NCBI RefSeq assembly: GCF_004216475.1
Contig: NZ_CP022303.1
Span: 1,302,001-1,366,000, forward strand
DNA length: 64,000 nt
Direction of reading: 5' to 3'
Source: Thalassococcus sp. S3
GTDB lineage: Bacteria; Pseudomonadota; Alphaproteobacteria; Rhodobacterales; Rhodobacteraceae
Shown here: one piece after another, positions 12,124-19,819 of the stretch
Numbering within the stretch: the stretch's first letter is position 1
Layout of the letters: each line of letters starts with the position of its first letter
Made by a program: the position numbers and the translations under genes
Notes under the pieces: generated by a model
Database searches by the model: none
Told to the model about the DNA's origin: nothing
The model's input: only the letters and a program-made list of their open reading frames with translations

Positions 12124-13164
12124 TCAGTTGGTGTGGCTCAGAAACTTGTCGACCTCGTCCCGCGTCAGCGACCAGTCGCAGACAAACCGGGCGGTAAGTG
12201 GTTCATCAGGGTCCGCGCCGTCAAGCTCTCCGGACCAGAGGTAGTAGACAGCGCCGGCCTCGTGCAGGCGCTTGTGAACCGCGCGGGACAGCGATGCGAA
12301 GATCATGTTGGCTTGAGGGGGATAAAGAAAATCCGCGCCCGCCGCGCGCAGCCCGTCGGCGAGATAGGCGCAGGTCTCGTTCGCCTGGCGCGCCAGCGTG
12401 AGCCAGAGATCATCCTTCAGATATCCGGCCATCTGGGCTGACAAATAGCGGTGTTTGGAAAAGAGGTGCGCGCCGCGTTTCCGTCGCAGCTCGAACTCCC
12501 AGGCCTTTGACGGGTCGAAGAAGATGACCGCTTCGACACCCATCAGGCCGTTCTTGGTCCCTCCGAAACTGACGGCATCAACACCGGCCCGCCAGGTCAT
12601 GTCCGCCGGGCTGGCGTTGAGGGTCACGAGCGCGTTGGCAAATCGCGCGCCGTCGAGGTGAACCGGCAGATCGTAGGATTTGGCGATCGACGCAAGAGCG
12701 GTGAGTTCGGTCACGGTGTAGACGGAGCCGCGCTCTGTCACCTGGGTCAGGGCGACCGGCCCGCGCTGGGGACCATGAACGCCGCGCGACCCTTCCTTCA
12801 GGATCGCCGCTTCCAGGGCCTCGGGCGTGATCTTGTCACCGGACCGGATCAGGGTAAGCTTGGCCCCACCGGTGTAGAATTCCGGGGCATTGCATTCATC
12901 CTCGTGGATATGCGCCACTTCAGAGCAGAAAACGGTCTGGAACGGGTCACAGAGCGTCGCAAGCGCCAATGCGTTGGCACCGGTGCCGGTTGCGATAAGA
13001 TAGATCGCGGCGTCGGGCGCTTCGAAGATGTCTCTCAGCCGGGTGCGGACCTCTTCCATCCATGGATCCGCGCCATATGGCATGGCGTAGCCGTGATTGG
13101 CATCGACCAGCGCTTGCATGACCTGGGGATGGACCGGCCCGGCATTGTCAGAGGCAAAGAACAT
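12124..13164 (-). CDS. ltaE: Low-specificity L-threonine aldolase
   Basis: PLP enzyme that cleaves L-threonine or L-allo-threonine to glycine and acetaldehyde. The 346-residue protein is of fold type I with the PLP lysine in VDAVSFGGTKNG near residue 200 and the upstream HLDGARFANAL segment that holds the cofactor. The ATG at 13164 (MFFASDNAGPVHPQ) has a GGAG site upstream and overlaps the ycgN stop codon in a TGATG, so the two genes are coupled. Members of this family are often annotated as beta-eliminating lyase; the exact stereospecificity cannot be read here. Confidence 0.9.
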   Translation of the reverse strand: MFFASDNAGPVHPQVMQALVDANHGYAMPYGADPWMEEVRTRLRDIFEAPDAAIYLIATGTGANALALATLCDPFQTVFCSEVAHIHEDECNAPEFYTGGAKLTLIRSGDKITPEALEAAILKEGSRGVHGPQRGPVALTQVTERGSVYTVTELTALASIAKSYDLPVHLDGARFANALVTLNASPADMTWRAGVDAVSFGGTKNGLMGVEAVIFFDPSKAWEFELRRKRGAHLFSKHRYLSAQMAGYLKDDLWLTLARQANETCAYLADGLRAAGADFLYPPQANMIFASLSRAVHKRLHEAGAVYYLWSGELDGADPDEPLTARFVCDWSLTRDEVDKFLSHTN

Positions 13165-13634
13165 CAGACAGGCTCCTCGATAATATGGTCTTCCCACTCG
13201 TCTTCGGGAACATCGAACTCCGACAGGGTCCAGTTGCGAACCGAGACGCCTGCCTCATGCACGCTGTCGGCATGACCGGAAATCAGGGGGTGCCAGTCGT
13301 AGAGAGGCTTGCCCTCCCAAAGCAGCCGGTACGCACAGGTGGCCGGCATCCAGTATGCATGACTGTCGAGGTTGTCAGGCCGCAACACAATGCAATCGGG
13401 CACAAAGGCGTGCCGGTTCTCGTAATGCGCGCAGCGACAGGTGCTGTCGTCGAGCAAACGGCAGGCGATGCGGGTGAGGGCGACCGCGCCACTGTCTTCG
13501 TCCTCCAGCTTGTTGAGGCAGCATTTGCCGCAACCGTCGCAAAGCGCCTCCCATTCCTTTTGGCTGAGCTTTTCAAGCGGCTTGCGTTCCCAGAAGCGAT
13601 GCGAAAGACCATCCCGGTCGATGGGATCCGTCAT
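13164..13634 (-). CDS. YcgN family cysteine cluster protein (UPF0260)
   Basis: A 156-residue member of the UPF0260/YcgN family. Conserved cysteines occur as CDGCGKCC near residue 32, then CRLL, CRC, DC and C further on, the pattern of a CxxCxxCC cluster that probably binds zinc or an iron-sulfur centre. No biochemical role is established for the family. It sits between ribF and ltaE with overlapping start and stop codons on both sides, so all three are one transcription unit. Confidence 0.88.
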   Translation of the reverse strand: MTDPIDRDGLSHRFWERKPLEKLSQKEWEALCDGCGKCCLNKLEDEDSGAVALTRIACRLLDDSTCRCAHYENRHAFVPDCIVLRPDNLDSHAYWMPATCAYRLLWEGKPLYDWHPLISGHADSVHEAGVSVRNWTLSEFDVPEDEWEDHIIEEPV

Positions 13635-14563
13635 AGGGCTGCCAGGATCGCACGGGCCTGCGCGCTGTCCGCGTCCATCTGGGCGATGAGGGTGTCGAGG
13701 CTTTCGAACGTTTCTTCGGGGCGGAGATGGTCGATCAGACCCACGGAAAGTGTGGCCCCGTAAAGATCGCCAGAGAAATCGAAAAGGAAGGTTTCGAGAT
13801 TGGGGCGGTTTTCGCCAAACATCGGGCGGACCCCCATGGAAGCTACGCCGTGATAGCTTCCCGCGTGGGGACCGTCGAGCACATCGACAAGAACGGCGTA
13901 GACGCCAAATGCCGGGGGATGGAGGCCGTCAATGGACATGTTCGCGGTCGGGTAGCCGAGATCGCGACCCCTTTGTTCGCCACCGATCACAGGGCCTTCG
14001 ATGCGGTGCCAATGGCCGAGCATAGCCGCCGCGTCCCGAGGACGCCCATCGCTGAGGGCGGTGCGGATCGCAGTGGACGAGACTGTGTCACGGCTTTGTT
14101 CAAGAAGCGGGGCAATGGTGACGCCAAACCCCATCTCGTCCCCGAAGGTCAGGAGGTGTTCGGCGGTCCCGGCACGGCCCTTGCCAAAGCAGAAATCCGC
14201 GCCAACCACGACATGAGATAGCCCCAGGCCATCGGCGATCACGTTCCGCGCGAAATCCAGAGGTGAGAGAGCGGCAAGCGAGGCGTTGAAGTTCAGCTCA
14301 TAAAGCCTTTGGACACCGAGTTTTTCAAGGCGGCTTGCGCGGGCTTCGGGATTCATCAGCCGAAAGGGTGCGGCCTGAGGCGCGAAGTAGCTGCGGGGAT
14401 GGGGTTCAAAGGTCAAAACGCCCAGCGGCGCGTCGGGGGCTGCGGTGCGGGCCAGGTCGATGACGGATTGATGGCCAAGATGCACGCCATCAAAATTGCC
14501 AATCGCGGCGCTGGCGCCGCGATCCTGGTGTTCCACAAACTGGTAGTCCCGGATAATCCGCAT
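13631..14563 (-). CDS. ribF: Bifunctional riboflavin kinase / FAD synthetase
   Basis: Phosphorylates riboflavin to FMN and adenylylates FMN to FAD. The 310-residue protein has the N-terminal nucleotidylyltransferase domain (IGNFDGVHLGHQ near residue 22) and the C-terminal flavokinase domain with GYPTANM near residue 205 and a following GVASMGVRPMF segment. Length is standard. It is the first gene of the overlapping set ribF-ycgN-ltaE. Confidence 0.95.
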   Translation of the reverse strand: MRIIRDYQFVEHQDRGASAAIGNFDGVHLGHQSVIDLARTAAPDAPLGVLTFEPHPRSYFAPQAAPFRLMNPEARASRLEKLGVQRLYELNFNASLAALSPLDFARNVIADGLGLSHVVVGADFCFGKGRAGTAEHLLTFGDEMGFGVTIAPLLEQSRDTVSSTAIRTALSDGRPRDAAAMLGHWHRIEGPVIGGEQRGRDLGYPTANMSIDGLHPPAFGVYAVLVDVLDGPHAGSYHGVASMGVRPMFGENRPNLETFLFDFSGDLYGATLSVGLIDHLRPEETFESLDTLIAQMDADSAQARAILAAL

Positions 14564-14641
14564 GGCGATTGCGTAGCGCCGTTGGCGGCACGTTGCAAGC
14601 CTTGGCGGGGACGCTCATCCGCCCGTTTGGGCGTCTTCGCG

Positions 14642-15085
14642 TCAGTCGAATTTGCGGCTGGGTGCGAGGACCATGGCCTCGCCGATAAGAACCTTTTTGC
14701 CGTCGACGGAGCAGTGGCAGTCGAGTTTGACCCGACGCTTGGCCATCTCGATATCGACCACCTTGACCTCGGCATAGACCATGTCGCCGGGACGGACGGG
14801 TGCCAGGAATTTTAGGGACTGGCCCATATAGACCGTGCCATGGCCCGGAAGCTGTTCGCCGATGACCGCGGAGATCAGCCCGGCGGTCAGCATGCCATGG
14901 GCGATGCGGCCCTCGAAAATCGTGTCGCGGGCATAATCGTCGTCCAGATGCACGGGGTTCCGGTCTGTCGAGACCTGGGCAAACATCTCGATATCTTCAT
15001 CTGTCACCACTTTGCGCAGGTGGCGGGTCATCCCCATTTCGATGTCTTCGATGCAGATCGTGCCGCGGGGCAGATTGTCCAACAT
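14642..15085 (-). CDS. MaoC-family (R)-specific enoyl-CoA hydratase-like dehydratase
   Basis: A 147-residue single hot-dog-fold protein. The MaoC active-site motif is clear: FAQVSTDRNPVHLDDDYA with the catalytic Asp and His, and the following IAHGMLTAGL helix. Such enzymes hydrate trans-2-enoyl-CoA to (R)-3-hydroxyacyl-CoA, linking beta-oxidation to polyhydroxyalkanoate, or act in ethylmalonyl-CoA-type pathways. Two ATGs compete; the one at 15085 has GGAG six bases upstream and is preferred over 15097. No pha genes are adjacent. Confidence 0.87.
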   Translation of the reverse strand: MLDNLPRGTICIEDIEMGMTRHLRKVVTDEDIEMFAQVSTDRNPVHLDDDYARDTIFEGRIAHGMLTAGLISAVIGEQLPGHGTVYMGQSLKFLAPVRPGDMVYAEVKVVDIEMAKRRVKLDCHCSVDGKKVLIGEAMVLAPSRKFD

Positions 15086-15186
15086 TGTCTTCTCCATCCA
15101 GACGCAAGGGTAACAAACAGGTAGAATGCGCCAACATTAGGGCAACTTTATTACTTTGCAGATGCAGAAAAGCAAGGGAAAAGTGC

Positions 15187-16062
15187 TTAGCGCAGATGGC
15201 CTATGGCGAAAGTTGGCGCAGACATTTCCCTTTCTAGATAGGCATTTAGCAGATCAGGGTCGGGTTGATGCGACGTTTTTGTCTCGGACGCCGCCAGTCC
15301 ACCAGAGATGAAGAGAGAATCGATATCCTCGCCCATGGCGCCCTTGATGTCCGTCTGAGCCCCGTCTCCGATCGCCAGGATGTCCGTTCCCGCGATCTCT
15401 TTTCCAAGTGCCGCGAGCCGGCGGCGGGCAAGATCGTAGATCGGCGGGTGCGGCTTGCCGAAGTAGAGGCTTTCGCCGCCCATCTCGGTGTAAAGCCGCG
15501 CCAGTGCGCCGGCACACCATTCACGGGTATCCCCGCGGTCCACGACGATGTCGGGGTTGGCGCAGAGCAGTTTCATATCCTTTTGCTTGGCATAGAGAAA
15601 ATCGGCGCGATTGACATCGGGATCCGCCATCGGATCGAAGGGGCCGCAGCACACGATCCCGTCCGCCTGGGCCAGGGGGACGCGTTGGATATCGACAGGA
15701 TTGTCCAAAAGGCCCAACGGTTTGAAGAAATCTGCATCACGCGCCTCCTCCCCCATGAAATAGACCTTCTCTCCAACCGCCCCCCGGAACATGGCTGACC
15801 GTGCACTGTCACCGGATGTTGCTATTGTGTCCCAGGCATCGTCGGATACGCCAAACTCGCCCAGCTGCGCCTCGACACCGGCCCGAGGTTTGGGAGAGTT
15901 GGTCACCAGAACCACAATGCCGCCAGCCGAGCGATATGTCTGCAAGGCGCGGACTGCGGAGGGAATGGCGCGCACGCCGTCATGCACACAGCCCCAAAGG
16001 TCGACAAAGAGCGCCTGGTAGCGGTCGGAAATCTCGGACAATGCGGTGATGATCTGGGTCAT
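15187..16062 (-). CDS. HAD-superfamily IIA phosphatase (TIGR01459 type)
   Basis: A 291-residue HAD hydrolase of the NagD-like type. The nucleophile motif is present in atypical form (FVDLWGCVHDG near residue 20, where the usual DxD is DxW), motif II is VVLVTNSPK and motif III/IV is ILAIGDGAQTDIKGA near residue 245. The absence of the second motif-I aspartate is typical of this subgroup and makes simple phosphatase activity uncertain. Start at 16062 has a GAGG site; an ATG 36 bases upstream lies inside a hairpin. Substrate unknown. Confidence 0.85.
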   Translation of the reverse strand: MTQIITALSEISDRYQALFVDLWGCVHDGVRAIPSAVRALQTYRSAGGIVVLVTNSPKPRAGVEAQLGEFGVSDDAWDTIATSGDSARSAMFRGAVGEKVYFMGEEARDADFFKPLGLLDNPVDIQRVPLAQADGIVCCGPFDPMADPDVNRADFLYAKQKDMKLLCANPDIVVDRGDTREWCAGALARLYTEMGGESLYFGKPHPPIYDLARRRLAALGKEIAGTDILAIGDGAQTDIKGAMGEDIDSLFISGGLAASETKTSHQPDPDLLNAYLEREMSAPTFAIGHLR

Positions 16063-16078
16063 TCGGGCCTCAAAGAGA

Positions 16079-16103
16079 AGGGGGTGCGTAACATGCACCC
16101 CCT
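16079..16103 (-). terminator. Stem-loop after proW, possible terminator
   Basis: A perfect 9-bp stem (AGGGGGTGC at 16079-16087 with GCACCCCCT at 16095-16103) with a 7-nt loop. It lies downstream of proW and 17 bases upstream of the HAD gene start. There is no good T run after it on the minus strand, so it may be a weak terminator or an mRNA 3' stabiliser instead. Confidence 0.5.
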
Positions 16104-16145
16104 CTATACCGCCGAGGTAAAGCCCGACACACCTAAATGACGGCC

Positions 16146-17657
16146 TCAGGTTTTGCCGGCCACGATCCGGTCAAGGATGAGCGCGCAGAACAGGATCGCG
16201 AGACCCGCCAGGATGCCTTGTCCCGCGGCAGCGTATTGCAGCGCTTCGAGCACGTCTTCCCCCAGACCTTTGGCCCCGATGAGAGAGGCGACGACCACCA
16301 TGGCGAGCGACAGCAGGATCGTCTGGTTCACCCCGGCCATGATCGTCTTGGCGGCCAGAGGCAGGTCCACACGCCAGAGCAGGTAGCGGGGCGTGGCGCC
16401 GAAGGCGAGCGCGGCTTCGCGCACGGTTTCGGGGACCTGCTGCAGACCCAGCACCGTGAAGCGGATCACCGGGGGTGAGCCGAAGATCATCGTGGCCACG
16501 ACGCCTGCGGGCTTGCCGGAGCCGATGAAGGCCACGACGGGGATGAGGTAGACGAAGGAGGGCATGGATTGCATGAAGTCGAGGATCGGCCGGACCACGG
16601 CGAAGACCTTGGGCCGACGCGCGCAGTAGATGCCCAGGGGGATGCCGAGGGTAATGGAGATCAGGGCGGCGGCACCCAGGAGCGCCACGGTGGTCATCGC
16701 CTTTTCCCAGAAATCCAGCAGGCCCAGATAGGCGAGCGCCGCACCGGTGAAGATGGCCACGCGCGGACCGGCGGAGAGATAGGCGAGCATCACGATAACG
16801 AGGGCCACGACGGGCCAGGGGGTTTGCACCAGCACGACCTCGATCCAGTCGAGGAGGGTGCGCATCCCGAAGGTGAGCCCATCAAAGAAGCCACGCCCAG
16901 CGGTTTTGGTCCAGTCGAACCCGGCCTGCACCCCGTCGCCCACGTCAATGCGCCAGTTGCGGTTTGTGGGGAATTGCTTGAGCAAGGCGATGGCGTCCGG
17001 TTGGGCGAACTTGATGGCGGAAAGAAGAACAACAGTGATGAAGAGCCCCACCGCGATAAGAAGGCGGGTGGGGGACCAGCCGCTCGCCACGGATTTGTCT
17101 GACCGCCAGCGGGCGAACTGGCCCTCGAGCGTCCAGTTGGCGGTTGCGGCTGCGGCGAATTTGATCACGAGCAGCATGACAAGGCCCACTGCCACGAAGG
17201 TCAGGCCGGTCGCATCGGCTTGGGTGGCAGCGGCCTGGGCATCGGCAAGTGCTGTTTCCAGCGACTCGGCGGCGCGCCTGAGCGAATCGAGCGATGAGGA
17301 GCCGGAGGCCTCCGCCGCCTCGATCTGCTGTCGGCGCAAATCAAGCGTGGCCGCGATGCTGTCGGCACGGTCACGGAATTCACGGCCCAGATCGCCAAAG
17401 AGACCACGCCCGATCTGGATATAGGCAAAGGTTTCGAGCACCAGAAAGCCCAGGAACCACGACCAGAGGCCGCGCGCGCCGAACCAGATAGGCCCCAGCA
17501 GGGCGGCGGCCCAGTTGAGGGTGAAGCGATACCCCGGCGCCTCCATCATGTAGCCAAAGACGCGGCGGTAATACTCGGCGCTCTGACCGGCGAAGGTGTC
17601 GATCAGCGTGTTCATGCGCTCGGCGGTTTCGGGTTTGATCTGCTGTGGCTGATGCAT
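16146..17657 (-). CDS. proW: Betaine/proline-type ABC transporter permease with extended N-terminus
   Basis: Membrane subunit of an osmolyte-type importer. The C-terminal half (about residues 265-500) is a standard binding-protein-dependent permease domain with the EAA-type loop EAALAFGATPRYLLWRVDLPLA. The 503-residue length exceeds E. coli ProW (354). The extra N-terminus has a DUF2628-like motif (FTLNWAAALLGPIWFGARG), a transmembrane pair and a helical, Ala/Glu-rich stretch (residues about 95-150, RRQQIEAAEAS and ESLETALADAQAAA) that looks like a coiled coil. An upstream ATG at 17675 would overlap proV; 17657 has AAGGGGG before it. Last gene of the operon. Confidence 0.88.
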   Translation of the reverse strand: MHQPQQIKPETAERMNTLIDTFAGQSAEYYRRVFGYMMEAPGYRFTLNWAAALLGPIWFGARGLWSWFLGFLVLETFAYIQIGRGLFGDLGREFRDRADSIAATLDLRRQQIEAAEASGSSSLDSLRRAAESLETALADAQAAATQADATGLTFVAVGLVMLLVIKFAAAATANWTLEGQFARWRSDKSVASGWSPTRLLIAVGLFITVVLLSAIKFAQPDAIALLKQFPTNRNWRIDVGDGVQAGFDWTKTAGRGFFDGLTFGMRTLLDWIEVVLVQTPWPVVALVIVMLAYLSAGPRVAIFTGAALAYLGLLDFWEKAMTTVALLGAAALISITLGIPLGIYCARRPKVFAVVRPILDFMQSMPSFVYLIPVVAFIGSGKPAGVVATMIFGSPPVIRFTVLGLQQVPETVREAALAFGATPRYLLWRVDLPLAAKTIMAGVNQTILLSLAMVVVASLIGAKGLGEDVLEALQYAAAGQGILAGLAILFCALILDRIVAGKT

Positions 17658-17667
17658 GGCGGCCCCC

Positions 17668-18717
17668 TTACGCATGATTGCTTTGGATCGCGCGGATCAG
17701 GCCCGCACGGTTGATGACGCCCACCGTCTTGCCGTCCTGGGTGACGGCGACTACGCCGTGGCCGTCGACACAGAGGTCCATGAGATCGGCGAGGTCCATG
17801 TCGGGATGCGCTTCCTTGGCGTCGTGCGGCAGTTCGCCGTGATGGGCCGTGAATTCATCCACCGGTTTCATCACTGAATGCGCGAAGATCATGTTCAGCT
17901 TGGAGATGCCGGCTACGAAGTCCGACACGTAGTCGTCGGCGGGGTTGAGGATGATCTCTTCGGGCGTACCGATCTGCACGATGCGACCGTCTTTCATGAT
18001 GGCGATGCGGTTGCCGATACGGATCGCCTCGTCCAGATCATGGGTGATGAACATCGTGGTCTTCTTCAGCTTCTGGCTGAGGTCCATGAACTGGTCCTGC
18101 AACTGCTTGCGGATCAGCGGATCGAGGGCAGAGAAGGGTTCATCCATCAAGAGGATCTCAGGGTCGGAGGCGATGGCACGGGCGAGGCCCACGCGCTGCT
18201 GCATGCCGCCCGACAGCTCATGGGCGTATTTGTCCTCCCAGCCGGAGAGCTCCACAAGGTCGAGGACGCGGTCAGCCTCTTCCCAGCGGCGGGCCTTGCC
18301 GGTGCCGCGGATCTCCAACGGCATGGCGACGTTGTCGCGGACGGTGCGGTGCGGCATGAGGCCAAAGTTCTGGAACACCATCGCGACGCGGCGGTTGCGC
18401 AGATCGCGCAAGGCATCCGGCCCGAGGCCCATGACGTCCTCATCGCCGATCAGGATCTGCCCAGCGGTGGGTTCGAGCAGGCGGTTGACGTGACGCACCA
18501 GCGTGGATTTACCCGAGCCCGACAGTCCCATCACGCAGAAAAGCTCACCCTTTTCGATCTCGAAACTGGCATCTGCGACACCCACGACACAGCCAAAGCG
18601 TTCAAGCACTTCGGGTTTGCCCAAGCCTTCGGAATGGATCGCGGCGAGGGCTTCGTCGGCACGATCACCAAAGACTTTCCAGACGCCACGGGCGTCGATT
18701 GCAATCTCCTGAGCCAT
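17668..18717 (-). CDS. proV: Betaine/proline-type ABC transporter ATP-binding protein
   Basis: ATPase of the importer. The 349-residue product has Walker A (GLSGSGKST near residue 67), the signature LSGGMQQRVGLARA, Walker B ILLMDEPFSALD and H-loop FITHDLDEA. It starts with the ProV-type extension (VWKVFGDRADEALAAI) before the ABC domain, and ends in a short CBS-like regulatory region (VDGHGVVAVTQDGKTVGVINRAGLI). Only one CBS repeat is evident, whereas E. coli ProV (400 residues) has two. Its last codons overlap the possible upstream start of proW. Confidence 0.93.
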   Translation of the reverse strand: MAQEIAIDARGVWKVFGDRADEALAAIHSEGLGKPEVLERFGCVVGVADASFEIEKGELFCVMGLSGSGKSTLVRHVNRLLEPTAGQILIGDEDVMGLGPDALRDLRNRRVAMVFQNFGLMPHRTVRDNVAMPLEIRGTGKARRWEEADRVLDLVELSGWEDKYAHELSGGMQQRVGLARAIASDPEILLMDEPFSALDPLIRKQLQDQFMDLSQKLKKTTMFITHDLDEAIRIGNRIAIMKDGRIVQIGTPEEIILNPADDYVSDFVAGISKLNMIFAHSVMKPVDEFTAHHGELPHDAKEAHPDMDLADLMDLCVDGHGVVAVTQDGKTVGVINRAGLIRAIQSNHA

Positions 18718-18753
18718 CTCAGCCCTCGTTCTTGTTCGTTATGGGTTTATAGA

Positions 18754-18789
18754 CCCGGTTCCGGTTACCCTAGGGTAACCGGAACCGGG
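18754..18789. repeat. Perfect 36-bp palindrome between proX and proV
   Basis: Two 18-nt arms (18754-18771 and 18772-18789) are exact reverse complements with no spacer; the left arm begins CCCGGTTCCGG and the centre is CCCTAGGG. It lies in the gap between proX (upstream in transcription) and proV. As RNA it would fold to a very stable hairpin. In many ABC operons a hairpin at this place protects the binding-protein message and reduces expression of the later genes, so this is the likely role here (inference). Confidence 0.75.
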
Positions 18790-18822
18790 AAGATCCCGGG
18801 CCAGTGGTCCGGGACGGGGAGA

Positions 18823-19788
18823 TCAGTTCAGGCCGAGCCAGCCGTCGACGATGTCACCGTTCGCCGCGATCCAGTCTGAGACGACGGCGTCGATCTCGTT
18901 GCCCTGCACGACGACTTCGTAGGTCAGTTTCGACAGCTCATCCGCGTTCATGTCGATATTGGCGAGGAAGGACGCCGCAGCCGAGTTGCGGTCGTTCAGC
19001 GAGTTGGAATAGGCCACGCGGACGGTTTTGACCTGGTCGCCGCTGGTGATCTTGGACTTGTTGAACCAGTCGGCATCCTGATCGGCGCTGACCATCATGT
19101 ATTCGTCGGGGTTATGCGGCGGCTCTTCGATCATGGTCACGTCGTAGAGCGCGTGCACGTAATGGGGCTTGTAGCAGTAGAAGACGACGCCCTGCTCCTG
19201 GTCGATGGCGTCCTTGAGGCGTGCATAGAAGACGGTTTCGTCTTCGGTGGTGGGCTCAAGGAACGTCTCGATGCCGTAATCGCGCACCTTCACCTTGTGC
19301 ACATTGGTGGAGGCCCAGCCGGAGGCGCCGACCCAGATCTCGCCCTTGCCGTCGCCATTCGCGTCGAACAGCTCCTGCGCCATCGGCGTGCCGAGGTCGA
19401 AGACGGATTTGATATTGTGCTCTTCGGCCATGTAGGTGGGTGTGCAGAAGCCCGAGCGACCCTCATAAGAGCCGGAGGAGAGGGAGACGGTGCCTTTCTG
19501 ATCCACATATTCGTCCGTGAACGACGCTTGGTTGGGCAGCCAGACATCGGGGTGGACGTCGATGTCGCCACGCCCGCCATCCATCGCTGCGAAGATCACC
19601 GCATTGGCGCCGGGGGCATAGCCGACCTCGCCGCCGAGGCGATTTTCGATGACCTGGCCGATCACATTGGCCATGATCTTGGCGCCGGGCCAACTCGGCT
19701 CGCCGATCATGACCTTGTCTTGCGCGGCGCCGGCTGTCGCGGTGACGGCGACCAGCGCGGAGGCGGCGAGGGTTTTGATATGGTTCAT
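18823..19788 (-). CDS. proX: Betaine-type ABC transporter substrate-binding protein
   Basis: Periplasmic receptor of the importer, 321 residues with a cleavable signal peptide (MNHIKTLAASALVAVTATAGAAQ). The OpuAC/ProX type-II fold is indicated by VMIGEPSWPGAKIMANV at the start of the mature protein and the aromatic-rich segments HPDVWLPNQ, WVGASGWAS and FYCYKPHYVHALY, which could make the aromatic cage for a quaternary ammonium group. It is the first transporter gene and lies 31 bases after the DUF1989-GcvT gene, so all four genes are probably one operon. The actual ligand is not decided by the sequence. Confidence 0.9.
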   Translation of the reverse strand: MNHIKTLAASALVAVTATAGAAQDKVMIGEPSWPGAKIMANVIGQVIENRLGGEVGYAPGANAVIFAAMDGGRGDIDVHPDVWLPNQASFTDEYVDQKGTVSLSSGSYEGRSGFCTPTYMAEEHNIKSVFDLGTPMAQELFDANGDGKGEIWVGASGWASTNVHKVKVRDYGIETFLEPTTEDETVFYARLKDAIDQEQGVVFYCYKPHYVHALYDVTMIEEPPHNPDEYMMVSADQDADWFNKSKITSGDQVKTVRVAYSNSLNDRNSAAASFLANIDMNADELSKLTYEVVVQGNEIDAVVSDWIAANGDIVDGWLGLN

Positions 19789-19819
19789 TTTTCTCTCCTG
19801 TTGGTTTTGGTATGGGCCG

